Source of the DNA: Hofstenia miamia
Taxonomy: Eukaryota > Xenacoelomorpha > Acoela
DNA: 64,000 nt
Direction of reading: 5' to 3'
Assembly: GCA_004352715.1 (NCBI GenBank)
Contig: SCFE01000011.1
Span: 2,265,196-2,329,195 of the forward strand
The translations under genes were made by a program, and so were the position numbers. Below, in pieces: positions 33,348 to 44,215 of the stretch (positions are counted from its first letter, which is position 1; each line of letters opens with the position of its first letter). Under the pieces are notes generated by a model. The model saw only the letters and a list, made by a program, of their open reading frames with translations, was not told the origin of the DNA and searched no databases.

Positions 33348-33527
33348 TATGTATATACATGCATATATAAATATATATATAAATTTTATTTCAGCACATA
33401 GGATTAGACAAATTTGATTTTGAAAGATAGAAATAGATTATTATTTTTTAATTTGAATATGATGGTAATTTTTACAGAATTCCGGTCCGGTTAATCTGGT
33501 TAAAGCATCGTTAAACGCACAGCACTA
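32458..33527. mobile_element. Non-autonomous hAT-like element with TCCGGTTAA repeats
   Basis: The ends are inverted: TAGTGCTGGATCCGG at 32458 and agcacta at 33521-33527. Both subterminal zones carry reiterated tccggttaa (about 32467-32530 and 33479-33500). The flanks catgcaac and ctgctaac are a degenerate candidate for an 8-bp duplication. There is no coding sequence. The interior holds the AT/ATTT palindrome at 32917-32990 and a second (AT)n tract. Confidence 0.6.
32917..32990. repeat. AT-rich palindrome (ATAA)n-(AT)n-(TTAT)n
   Basis: Arms of roughly 30 bp run aaataaataaata...tatata and their complement tatata...tttatttattt around a short centre. It could extrude a cruciform. It is also a plausible polymerase-slippage product. 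Confidence 0.75.
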
Positions 33528-35389
33528 CTGCTAACGGAATAAAACGACACTTAAAATAGGCTTTAAACTGCAAATCATAAAAATTCTATTGGTTTTTCTA
33601 GATTTGCAATAAACTTTCTTCATAAAAAGGAGTTAGTAAATACATGTACATTAAAGCAAGTTTAACTAAACCATTGTTGAAGTGTGTATCACCAACAATA
33701 GACTCTTAAATTTTGTAGTTTCCCAAATCCTTATCATCTTTGAATGGACACTTGGTAAAATGGAGGCCCGGTTTGTTTTTGCATGCAACGAATTTTTCCT
33801 GTAAAACACTACCTCAGAGCAGATGTACAAAGAGAAATGCTTTGAAATCAAAGAGTTGTTGAAAAAATCCAAAATCACTTAAGCATTTACATGGGGTTAT
33901 TGGAGTGATTGACTTCATTTCATTTTATTGCTAGTCTGTTGGATCCTTGATTTTGACAACATAATTGCATTCCAGACTGCATTTGCGCTCAAAAGTTTCA
34001 AAGAGGATGCAAAGCAGGATGTGTCCAGCCAAATCAATGTATATTGATTCATCCATTATTTAACTGAACAAATTATGCCTGAATGAATATTTTGTAATCA
34101 ATTTAATATTTGGCTTCTCTAACCCTGCTAATTTCTCATTATAAACAGCCAACAACGTATTCATTTTATCATTCGAAAGAAGTATGAAATAAATAAAACA
34201 GAAAAACTAGGAATTTTGTTCAAGGGTTTGAGCCATTCACTCTCTTGAAAACAAGTAGTCATTACCCAACCTTAGTTTATATGCTGAATCTTCTGATACA
34301 AATGCTGCTGAATTTGATTTGGTATTTTGTTTTATTCTTTATATAAATTCTCAATAATTTAAACTAGATATTAGACAGTTGATTATATCACTTCAATAAA
34401 TATTTAAATGAAAATTAGCATTCTTAATATTGCCTAACACAATTAAAAAATTTAAGATTTTTTTTATATATTTGAACCATTAGGCTAACGAATTATAGGA
34501 GCACAATGCTCTTCTTCATTTTTAAAACACGGTTTCAAAAAAAATTTTATAAAATTAGTAGATTTGAAAAAATTCAATATTATGGTCCTTTTTTAAAACA
34601 GATGACTAATAAATTAGGTATAGTTTTGATAGAAATTATTTATGATATACAATCAACCTTATCTGTATATTTTAGCTTTAATGCTTCAAAGCCTCTTGTC
34701 AACACTTTCAAAAAAATTTCTCCAAGAGTATTTGAAAATTTGGAAATTTTGGGATTTAGCCCCATTTATTGGGTAAGTGTGCCTTAAAGCCCATGTCAGG
34801 CACTAAAAAATATCAGATCATTCAATTCCAGTCTAATATAATCATTTAATTGTTTGGCAAACCAAACCAACAAAAAAACCTTTATATTGTAGCATTGACT
34901 TAATTAGTGTTAAGATATTAAGATAATACAAGTAACATCTATAGTTTGAGGTGAAATTAAGAAAGCATGGTTAATAAAACTGAATAAATGATTTTGCTTA
35001 CAGATAGTTAAACTAAGCATCAAGCACAAAGTAGTAAATTAAAAATTTGTAATTCTTTAGAGTTTAGCATTATCACAAAATGGCTTCTGCTGAAGCAGAT
35101 CATCACAGCTGTTGAATAAAGTAAACGAATTTAAGGAGAAGGAATGCCATCAAATTTATTCATGGAAGAGCAAAGCATAGACCACAAGGCTGATGCACTT
35201 ATACTACTTCAGACCTACCCAAGCTCTACCTCAATAACAAACGAATTTAGCTTTTCTTAATGAATTGGTAATAATTTAGAGAAAAATGTAACACAACCAA
35301 GTTATACTAAACCAAAAGTTTTAGTGTAAATGCATACAACAATTTCCCTATTTTATATTAGTAGTATATGTAAGTCTGGTTCCATATAT
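33528..35389. other. No gene recognised
   Basis: AT-rich. An open frame at 34506-34787 (93 codons) follows a T-rich tract, but is low-complexity and shows no domain. Nothing else supported. Confidence 0.45.
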
Positions 35390-36026
35390 GGAGTTTCCTT
35401 AAAATGGTGCATTTTATTATAATTTTTTACACTTTCTTATTGATTTTTATGAGAAAAAGTGTTTTTTAGAAATTCAGGATTTGGCAGCCAATGTCTAAAA
35501 AAATGCACCCACTTGTTTTTTTCAAAATTCTACCTAGATCTTATTAAATAATTATATTTTTTAACACTTGCTTCACCTTAGCCTCTAAAATGAGGCATTT
35601 TTATTTAATTTTACCCTTTTTATTGATTTTACAGACAGGTGTCTAAAAAAATGCAGCCACTTAATTTCTTAAAAATTCTACTTCACTTTATCCTAAATAT
35701 CTGAAATTAAAATTTTCTCAAAATTTTTAATCCATTTTCTATTGTCACCTTGCTGTAGCCTATTACTAAATATTTTGTAGCTTAATANNNNNNNNNNNNN
35801 NNNNNNNNGCTTCACCTTAGCCTCTAAAATGAGGCATTTTTATTTAATTTTACCCTTTTTATTGATTTTACAGACAGGTGTCTAAAAAAATGCAGCCACT
35901 TAATTTCTTAAAAATTCTACTTCACTTTATCCTAAATATCTGAAATTAAAATTTTCTCAAAATTTTTAATCCATTTTCTATTGTCACCTTGCTGTAGCCT
36001 ATTACTAAATATTTTGTAGCTTAATA
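35390..36026. repeat. Tandem ~190-bp units, last unit duplicated across a gap
   Basis: 35390-35560 and 35580-35760 are diverged tandem units (landmarks aatggtgcattttatt versus aatgaggcatttttatt, and gtctaaaaaaatgcacccactt versus gtctaaaaaaatgcagccactt). The segment 35570-35787 is repeated exactly at 35809-36026 across 21 N, which is most likely an unresolved overlap of contig ends. Confidence 0.8.
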
Positions 36027-36361
36027 TTTATAAATGACACAAATACATAAGAATTAATTAACCAAATCTATTTGGAAAACTCTCATTATTACTTATGTAA
36101 TATCTTTTTTCATCAAGTGGTGATAATGATGATTTCTCTGTGTTAATTAAACTAATTTTATGTTTTTTATTTTGCAATGTATAATTGGTGGCAACACCAA
36201 ATTTATTTGTTTATAAGCAATTTTAATAATTTTCAATTGTTAATTATTCCTTTTCAAGTTTTGCTATTCCCTTCAAAGTATTTTTGCTTTTATCATTAAT
36301 TTTATATGAATACATTTTGCTCCTCAAAGCAATGAATTGATATAAATATATTACCTCCACA

Positions 36362-37311
36362 TTGACAACAGTTGCTGCTCCAATTGTGTCTGTGCTGAGT
36401 GCAACTGTTTCACCTCCAGCACCTGTGAACAGTTTCATTACCCCCACTGTTGTAACTCTGGTTACTCCACCACAGTCATGTGATCTTTCCATGTGCCCTT
36501 TAAAGAGTGGCCCTTGCTTTACTCAATTGATCCTACCCATGACTGCTGTTGGGGCCAAAACCACTAACTTGATGCTTGATCAGGACATGAAGACTAATTA
36601 TCAACTTCTTATCAGTTACTTTGAGGACCATTATAAGGCCCCTCACATTAAACATCAGTATAAGACACTACTTTGTGATCTTTCATTCAAAAGAGGTGAT
36701 GACGTTCACATATACATCACGCAGGTGGAAAGGCTGTTTTGTTTAAGCAAGCTCACCCCTGAGTATTTGAAGCATGATCTTTTCTCATATATTTGTAGAG
36801 GCTTCCTGTCTAACATTCATAGCCATCTTGAACTCAAGTGTGATCCTGAAGATGATATCAGCCTAATTATTTGTAAGGCTATAAGCATCATATGTATGTT
36901 GCACAACACCACTCATATTGACAAGGATGCCAAAGATTTTAAAGTTTTTTCTTCTTCACAGAAACCTCCTGCTTCTTCAAACATGGTTGCTTCCACTGTG
37001 AAAATTAAACTTGAAAAATCTCGTTGTTTTCACTGTGGCCAGAAAGGGCACATGAAATCTCAGTGCCAAGTGGTAATTTGCTTAGTCACCAATGGTGAGG
37101 GCTTTGTCATTGATAACCCCAGGGACCAAGAGTGTCCTCCAGAACCACCTGTCAGGCCAGTTGCTCAGTTGAACTAGTTGGAGCACTGCCTCCTAGAAAA
37201 CATGTGCACAATGTTCTGGTAATCACTTTGCTGTTGCATACTAATGTTATCCCAGTAGATATAAATGGATCTTTGATAAATGTTACCATTGATACCAGGG
37301 CCTCAGCTTCA
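36362..37311 (+). pseudogene. Gypsy gag and start of protease, first copy
   Basis: A 271-codon frame. The Pro/Thr-rich N-terminus is unlike gag copy 2, but from DQDMKTNYQLLISYFEDHYK onward the two align, through DLSFKRGDD and TPEYLKHDLF. A CCHC zinc knuckle (CFHCGQKGHMKSQC) at about residues 223-236 is the RNA-binding motif of LTR-element nucleocapsids. The frame stops at 37177. A new frame then carries the protease start VDINGSLINVTIDTRASAS, where the usual DTGA/DSGA has Gly replaced by Arg. It ends at a single N. CpG is almost absent throughout. Confidence 0.8.
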
Positions 37312-37312
37312 N

Positions 37313-37744
37313 TATTTCAACACGTACATGCACTTATAAAACCTTACACTGTGATGATACCATGCTGTTGGCTAGCACGAATATCTGGCAATTACAGATT
37401 ATTTAATAGTGAGCTGAGAGATAACAATGAAAATGAGAGTTTGTATTTTTGAAGTGAGATAGAAATTAAGCAAGTGAGACAAATAGGGTAGCACCAGTCA
37501 ATAGGTTAAGCACTTCACTTCTGGATGTTCTGCTTCGGCTGGAAGCCATAGGAATTGGTCATCTTGGTTCTTACCTAAAAGTAGTTCTGTTACTTGGATG
37601 AATTACCAATGTTCCATCTATATGTTATAAGTTCTCTGTTAACCTGTTTTTCAGAATTGTGGCTGTTCAGTAAACGCTATTCAAACCTTTTGTGGAGTCA
37701 ATTAAGTTTCTAGTTAAGTTTTCCTACCAGCCACTGATTCTACA
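37313..37744 (+). mobile_element. Gypsy LTR, copy A (5'-truncated at contig join)
   Basis: Aligns with LTR copies B and C: tacatgcac, ttacactgtgatgata, atgctgttgg, ccaatgttcc and the shared right end attctaca. Its left part is cut off by the single N at 37312. Gag copy 2 follows immediately. Confidence 0.72.
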
Positions 37745-38463
37745 ATATTACCTAAATTCACTGTAAAGATTGATGAAATTTCACAATCTTTTGAAGAATG
37801 GATTTTTCTCTTTGAGTTAACCATTTGGCAACATAAGGCTACACAAGATGCTGCTGTTCCTCAATTCCCTACCTACCTTCAAGGTCTTGAATACAATCAG
37901 TACATGATGCCGGATCAAAATGTGAAGCCTAATTATAAACTTCTTATCAGATACTTTGAGGACCATTACAAGGCCCCTCATATTAAACTTCAGTTTAAGA
38001 TGCTACTTTGCAATCTCTCATTTAGAAAAGGTGATGATGTTTGCATGTACATCACGCAAGTGGAAAGGTTGTTTCATTTAAGCAAGCTCACCCCTGAGTA
38101 TTTGAAGCATGATCTTTTTTGTATATTTGTGGAGGCTTCTTGCCTAACATTCACAGCCACCTTGAACTCAAGTGTGATCCTGAAGACAACCTCAGCCTAA
38201 TTATTTGTAAGGCTATAAGTATCATATATATGTTGCACAACACTACTCATATTAATAAGGATGCTGGAGATCTTAAATTTGGTTCTTCTTCATGGAAACC
38301 TCCTGCCTCCTCAAGCACTGTTGCTTCCACCATGAAAATAGAGCTTGAACAGACTTGTTGTTTTCACTGTGGCCAGAAAGGGCACATGAAATCTCAGTGC
38401 CAAGCTGTAATTCATTTAGTCGCCAATTGCAAAGGCTTTGTCATTGATGAACCCAAGGACTGA
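37745..38463 (+). pseudogene. Gypsy gag, second copy
   Basis: In frame from just inside the LTR: LPKFTVKIDEISQSFEEWIF, the typical gag N-terminal helix with F-x-x-W, then DQNVKPNYKLLIRYFEDHYK, LSFRKGDDV and TPEYLKHDLF. A frameshift near 38120 moves the reading frame. CCFHCGQKGHMKSQCQ is the zinc knuckle. A TGA at 38461 replaces the CAA of copy 1. No ATG is seen at the start (ATA at the expected place), and no obvious primer-binding site fits between LTR and gag. Gag forms the virus-like particle that houses reverse transcription. Confidence 0.82.
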
Positions 38464-38488
38464 GAGTGTCCTCCCAAGCCACCAGTCT

Positions 38489-39012
38489 GCTCAGTTGAAC
38501 TAGTTGGAGCACTGCCTCCTAGAAAACATGTGCACAATGTTCTGGTAATCACTTTGCTGTTGCATACTAATGTTATCCCAGTAGATATAAATGGATCTTT
38601 GATAAATGTTACCATTGATACCAGGGCCTCAGCTTCAATCATTAGTGACTCCTGTTGCTCTAAGCTGTGTCTGTCATAAAATGATTTACTTCCATCTACT
38701 GCATGTCTGCTGGATGCTTTTGGAAATTCCCTTTCACTCAAAGGTAAGGTTGTATACTAAACCTAGAGCTACACATTCAGCAGAACTATTCATTGTTGAT
38801 CTAATTGTCATCAATACTTGCAATCAGCCACTCCTGTATGACATAATTTTGGGAAACAATTTTCTTGAACAGAATTCATGTATTATAAATTATGGTAATA
38901 ACACCAACTCCATCAGAGAAAGCAAACTTCAGCAAGAGCTTACTTCTTTTCCCAAGCAGGACATCTCTTTAAGTTTTCTTGAATGTGTAATTGTTGAGCT
39001 GCATCATTGGTG
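38489..39012 (+). pseudogene. Gypsy protease region
   Basis: VDINGSLINVTIDTRASASI carries the aspartic-protease D-T-x-A-S motif with Gly changed to Arg. The flap region follows, and YDIILGNNFLEQNSC (about 38845) is the C-terminal ILG motif of retropepsins. A TAA near 38677 splits it. The first 149 bp (38489-38637) are identical to 37163-37311, although the gag sequences just upstream differ. Confidence 0.7.
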
Positions 39013-39252
39013 ACATGTTCCTGTCACCACTGACTCTGCATACACTGGCAACATTATGATTTCTGGATTTAAGGGAAAATGCTTCCATGGAGTTAATTTC
39101 TCCCCTAATCTCTGCTTGTCTCAAAAGGAAGGACATGTGTTACTATTTTAAATAGTCTCAACTGAAACTAGTTGCAACTCTGGTTTGTCTGGAATTCCAG
39201 GCTGCTGCCTGTTCACCAATATTAACCACCATTCATGATCTGGCCAAGCTGA

Positions 39253-39942
39253 GTGGCAACATTCAGATCCCCCCAGTCACTTTCTCATCTGCTCTGGCAG
39301 CATCATGAGGTCTTCAATTATGGTTCAATCAGTGTTGGTCAGGCTGTTGGCAAGCAGCATTCCATAGTAACCAAGAATGATCATCCAATTCACCTGCCCA
39401 TTAGAAGAGTACTGGAAAACCTCAGAGAAGAGTATGAAAAGATCCTGAGTGATCTCATAGAGCGTGTCATTATTTGGGCTAGCAATAGCCCTTACTCAGC
39501 TCCCACCATCTTTATTAAACAAGGCAAAAAGTACTGCCTTTGCATGGACTTTAGAAAGCTCAATGATGTTACTGTGAAGGATGCATACCCACTCCCACAC
39601 ATAGAGGATCTCCATTATGATGCTAGTCAATACAAGTTATTCAGCTGCCTTGACCTGTGCAAACCATACTGGCAGGTGCCAATGAAACCCACAGATATTT
39701 TGAAGACTACCTTCATAACTCTGTATAGCCTCTTTGAATGGAAGTACATGGCTTTCAGGCTCTGCAACATCCCTGTGACATTTCAGCACTATGTTACTTG
39801 TGTGCTCAGAATTGATGCTAATGTACTTGAGCCAGGCATAAGGGCCTATATGGACGACATTCTCATTGCTGGTAACAATTTCTCTGAGAACCTGGAAAGG
39901 CTTGGACGCACTCTTAATTTGTTATACAAATCTGGCCTCTGA
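39253..39942 (+). pseudogene. Gypsy reverse transcriptase
   Basis: 229 open codons. Blocks in order are SNSPYSAPTIFIKQGKKYCL, CMDFRKLNDVTVKDAYPLP, SCLDLCKPYWQVPM (normally L-D-L-x-x-G-Y-W-Q; here K-P for the Gly step), TFQHYVTCVL and the catalytic AYMDDILIAG, with both aspartates kept. This is the Ty3/Gypsy arrangement. The frame stops at 39940, and the thumb continues with frameshifts (LLYKSGL, then FFSQLHVTFLGRILEP). It would copy element RNA into DNA in the particle. It is inactive here because pol is broken. Confidence 0.92.
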
Positions 39943-40083
39943 GTCAATGGAAATAAATGTTTTTTTTTCACAACTGCATGTTACTTTTCTTGGAAGAATC
40001 CTTGAACCTAGTTGCAATTCCATCAAGAACAACATGAAAGACCACCTCAATAAAATCAAGACTCCCTGTTCTCATAAGGATTC

Positions 40084-40735
40084 TTGAATTACTATGACGC
40101 CTTTATTTCAGAGTTAACTAATAAAACCAAGCATATCTCTAACTTACTACAGTGCAACACTGAATTTAAATGGAGCTGGGCCAAACAGGAAGACCTCAAC
40201 ACTGTTAAGAAAGAGCTTAGAAGAATTCTCAGCTTAAACACACCAGATTATTCAAAGGAATTCCTTATTGATTGTGATGCCAGTTCTGTCACTATCAGTG
40301 GCATGCTCAGTCAGGTCATTGATGGGAAAGAAAGCCCCATCCAGTACTTCAGCTGCAAGTACTGAAATGCTGAGCAAAATTATTGGGTGACCAAGTCAGA
40401 AATGCTAGCTTTAGTTGAAAGTCTGAAGAAATTTAGCTTTTTTATTTTGAGCAGTCAGTTCACTGTGTGTACTGATAACTCTGCACTGGCATGGCAGAAG
40501 AAATTCTCTGGGGACAAGTCCAACATTGTCACCTGGTGGATCAAGTATTTAAATAATTTTACATTCTCCATCAAACACCATCCAAGGAGACTGCACAACA
40601 ACACAGATTATTGGACTGCTCTCCCTAGTATGAGTGTGATCTCTGGAAGCTTCCCAGAGAAAAGACACCATTCAGGTTTATTCCCTTCAGTGAGTGTCTG
40701 GCTGAGATCAATGCAGATTGCCATGGAAATGTGAT
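40084..40735 (+). pseudogene. Gypsy RNase H domain
   Basis: Two frames, 40084-40365 and 40387-40734. FKWSWAKQEDLNTVKKEL is the connector. LIDCDASSVTISGMLSQ supplies the first acidic residue, TKSEMLALVESLKKF the glutamate, and CTDNSALAW the next aspartate. WWIKYLNNFTFSIKHHPRRLHNN is the 'H.PG..N..AD'-type end, degraded. A TGA at 40363 separates the halves in the same frame. Confidence 0.88.
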
Positions 40736-41197
40736 CCTCCCTATCTTAGTGAAAGAGGAGATTACTGAAGCAGAAATTGCACACCACCAACACAATGACA
40801 AAGTACTAAGCAAGATAATAGCTAAACTAAAGAATGATCATTACATCCTCAGCCCTGTTGCCAACAGATACTTTTGGCGCTATAACTGGAAACAGACTGA
40901 CACAGGCCTGCTTTACACCTGGAGCCAAAATAGTTGGCTGGCAGTCCCTGAGTACTTTCAAAGAGATCTGGTGCAGAAGATTCATGAGAAAGGCAACTTA
41001 GGTATCATTCAAACAGAGCAAACTTTTAATGCAAGATATGTAACCATTGGTATTAGAGCCACAGTGCAAGATGTAATCAACAAATGCACCAATTGTCTAT
41101 TACAAGGAGCCAGACATTTCCCAGAGCAGTGAGCTGAGCTTCATAGCAGAGCTGCAGAATACACAAATGAAGTTGTGCATATGGATATCAAGAAGCT
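40731..41197 (+). pseudogene. Gypsy integrase, zinc-binding and first core part
   Basis: The frame from 40731 gives AEIAHHQHNDKVLSKIIAKL. A degraded HHCC finger follows, with KIHEKGNLGIIQTEQTFNAR then INKCTNCLLQ, the C-x2-C being intact. A TGA comes after FPEQ. Past that stop the reading resumes to EVVHMDI, the first catalytic Asp block of the integrase core (41180-41190). At 41198 it changes abruptly into LINE sequence. Confidence 0.82.
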
Positions 41198-43046
41198 CCT
41201 TTCTATTTTTTGTCCCTTACTGTGCACTCCTTGAATAAATTGGAGTCTTACCAACGCCATTCTGGTACTACTGCTACTCTGAAGCTTGCTTCTCTCACAG
41301 AAGATGTTATCAATTTTATGGAACTTGACAAAGTCTCTTTTCTGTCCAGCTTCTTGTCTGGTTCTCTTCAAGACTCTTATTCCTTCCTGCATTCTCTTCA
41401 TTCTAGGCCTGAGCTCCCCAATTTGAGATGGAACCTTCTTTCTGCTCACTCTGACCTGGAGAAAGCTGATCTGTTTAACACTTATTTTGCCTCTAACTTC
41501 TCTGTACCTGTCTCCATGTGCCCTGGTCCGCCTGCTGCCTCCCCACTAATCCGACTTTGTGATATGGTCTTCAGCACCCATGATATCTCTCTCATGCTTA
41601 AATCTTGCAAGTTGTCTGGTCCTTGTTATCCTGACAGTGTTCCTTCCTTTGTAATTCATGAAACCTCCTCCACACTTTCTATCCATTTAAAGTATCTTTA
41701 CTCCTTCATTTGCTCCACTAAGAGCTATCCCACCTGTTGGAAGACATCTTGGATTTCTCCACTGTTAAAATCTAATCAGCTTACCTCCTTGCAGGTCACG
41801 CCCTACTGCCCAATAGCTATTCTATCTTGACTGTCTATCATCTTTGAACACCTTGTTTTTCATTATATATTCCCAAAAATTCGTCACCTCATCTCTTCCT
41901 CTCAGCATGGCAACCTTCCTGGTCACTCTACAATTACTAACCTTCTCACTCTGATCAAAAACTGCTACTTTCACTCTGATAGTAATGATCCTGGTTGTAT
42001 TATCATTCTTGACATCTCAAAAGCATTTGATCACCTCCCTCATTCCATTCTGCTTGATAAGTTATGTTTATTTGGTTTTGATGTGAATTTCATCGAACTG
42101 TTCCAGTCTTACCTGACCAATTGCCACCAGTGTGTCTCTTCTCCTGTCCCCATTACTAGTGGTGCCCCTCAAGGCTAAGTGTTTGCTGTTCTTTTCTTCC
42201 TCATTGCCATTAATGACCTCCCTCATTCTATTCTCAACTTGTCTTGCCTGTTGTATGTCAACAACACTGTGATTTTTTATTTTGGTTGGTCTTTTGCTTT
42301 GAACATTTTTTCTGATCTTGAGCACTTGTCTACTTGGTCTTCTGTCAACCATCTTGATTTTAGCACTACAAAGACATGTGGTATTTCCTTTTCTGTGGCC
42401 TCCCCTTCTGATTTGCCTCTACCTGTTAACTTTGCACCTCATCACACTCATCTTGGAGTTCAACTTGCTGCAAACTTAAATTGGACTGGACATGTGTCTT
42501 TGCATCTCTGCAAAGCTAATTCCTCAATATTTGCCCTTTTCTGTAATGTTCCTTTTAATACCTCATCCACTGTGAAACTCTCTTTGTTCAAGTCCATTCC
42601 TCACACCATTCTTCTCTATGTGTCTCCTTGTTGGTGGCCTTCTCATGCTTTGTTCCACTCCATGGAACATTTCCAGAAACGCACTTTCAAATGGATTTCC
42701 TCTTTGGACTATAAAGATGCTCTGCTGAAATTCTCCACTCTCCTGCTGTCACTCTACTTCCATGCCTGTGATCTCCTTCTGTTCAATTGACTACTGACTC
42801 ACAAATTGGATCTTGATCCTTTTGATTTCATTAAGTTCTCTAATTTGTGCTGCACTTGCTCTGATGATGTTGTCACCTTCTCCATTAGTAGTACAAAGAA
42901 ACATCGCACCCTTCACTTGTTTTTCAATCATGCTTGTACTGCTGCTAATTACATCTTGACTTGCAACCCTCCAACAGTGATTGATTTCTTTTCCCCACCA
43001 CTGAGCTTCAAGAAATCTTTGATGGCTTTCCTCTTTGCTGAGCCCT
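41198..43046 (+). mobile_element. Internal LINE family 4 segment (copy 4) inside the integrase
   Basis: About 1.85 kb collinear with LINE positions 13965-15825, from ORF2 just after the endonuclease into the RT C-terminus. Neither the LINE 5' end nor the 3' UTR/(ATT)n tail is present, and I see no target duplication. It shares with copy 1 the TGA after IAIL(S), the TAA after GAPQG and the YVNN catalytic box. It differs by a 14-bp deletion near 42138 and by many CG to TG/CA changes, concentrated in its last 750 bp. Its open frames (41210-41830, 42179-42790) are therefore relics. Confidence 0.9.
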
Positions 43047-43675
43047 AATTTCAGATCATGGTCCTCAATTCAACAACCACCTTATGGATACCTTAATGGA
43101 GGAGCTCTAGATACTACACAAGTTCACCACTGCATATCATCCACAGTTGAACAGAGTTGTGGAGAGACTCAACTGCACTGTTATCAAAATAATTCAAGTT
43201 GCCCTTGCCCAAGCAGTGGGCAGAAATTGGAAACACATTATCAAGGCAGTAGAATACTTTTATAACACCACAGTGCATTCTACTACTAAGGTCAGTCCTT
43301 TCAAGGCCATGTTTGGTCACAAGGCAAGTATGCCTCTTTCCATCCTGAGTACAATGAGCCCACATTGAAGAATTTTGTGAATAGTATGTTGTATGAGTTC
43401 CAAGAAGTACATTTAACTATCTGTTGGAACACTAATCAGTTTGCTATCCATCAACAGCAAAATTTCAAATGCAAACTGTTTGGCAAGCCTCACAAGATTG
43501 GTGACAAAGTCTTTACCTATTTCCCTTGCCAGATCACCAACACAAATCAAGTGTGGAAGCTTGCTACTAACTGGCAAGGTCTGTTTACCATCACAAAGGT
43601 GTTAGACCACAATTGATATTTATTAAGTAATAGGAGAGTTGTCCATTTCCAACAACTCAAATGAACTATTAAAAA
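43047..43675 (+). pseudogene. Gypsy integrase, second core part and C-terminus
   Basis: Opens with LISDHGPQFNNHLMD, the second catalytic Asp. A stop (TAG after EEL) precedes FTTAYHPQLNRVVERLN, which contains the catalytic Glu. NWKHIIKAVEYFYNTTVHST and SPFKAMFGHKASM follow, as in Ty3/Gypsy integrases. The C-terminal piece (43365-43660) has HKIGDKVFTYFP, NWQGLFTITKVLD and NRRVVHFQQLK, the normal end of pol. Between the two halves about 50 residues of core have been replaced by the LINE segment. Confidence 0.87.
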
Positions 43676-44084
43676 TATTAGTAATGTTGTCATCAACCCT
43701 AACAGTGAATTTTCACTTGTTGATGATGGAGTGAATGAACTTGAGAATTATACTAACCTCACTGAGTGTGAGGAAGGTGACCTTACAGAGGTTGATTATT
43801 ATAATAACCTTGGTAATAGTAGCAACATTACTGCTACTCATATTTTGCCTAGACATAGAGTTAGGGATCATTTAAATATCTAAGATTGGGAACTTAATTA
43901 ATCTTTATGTTTAGCAACCAAGTCACATTAGATGAAACAAACTGAGAATCAGCCACCCATGAGAAGATGAGTGAGGTGAAGACATAACCCCTGAGATGAA
44001 CAAAGCTGAGATGACAACCCTCATTGGGCACAGGAGAGCGTATCCTCAAAGAGAGGAAGGATGCATGAGGACTCAGGTAGCAGA

Positions 44085-44215
44085 CTGTGTTACTACTTGG
44101 GGCACCAAATAGCTCATTGGGAGCATGATTCCTGTGACTACTTGGGGCGCCAAATAGCCCCTCAGTAGCAGACCTCAGATGACTACTTGGGGTGCCAAAT
44201 AGCCCCTTGGGGATC
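44085..44215. repeat. Three-unit tandem repeat in the Gypsy 3' region
   Basis: Units of about 45-60 bp, each with ctacttggggYgccaaatagcccc. A related sequence (cactggggtgacaaatagctcc) occurs inside LTR copy B near 45320. Confidence 0.78.
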
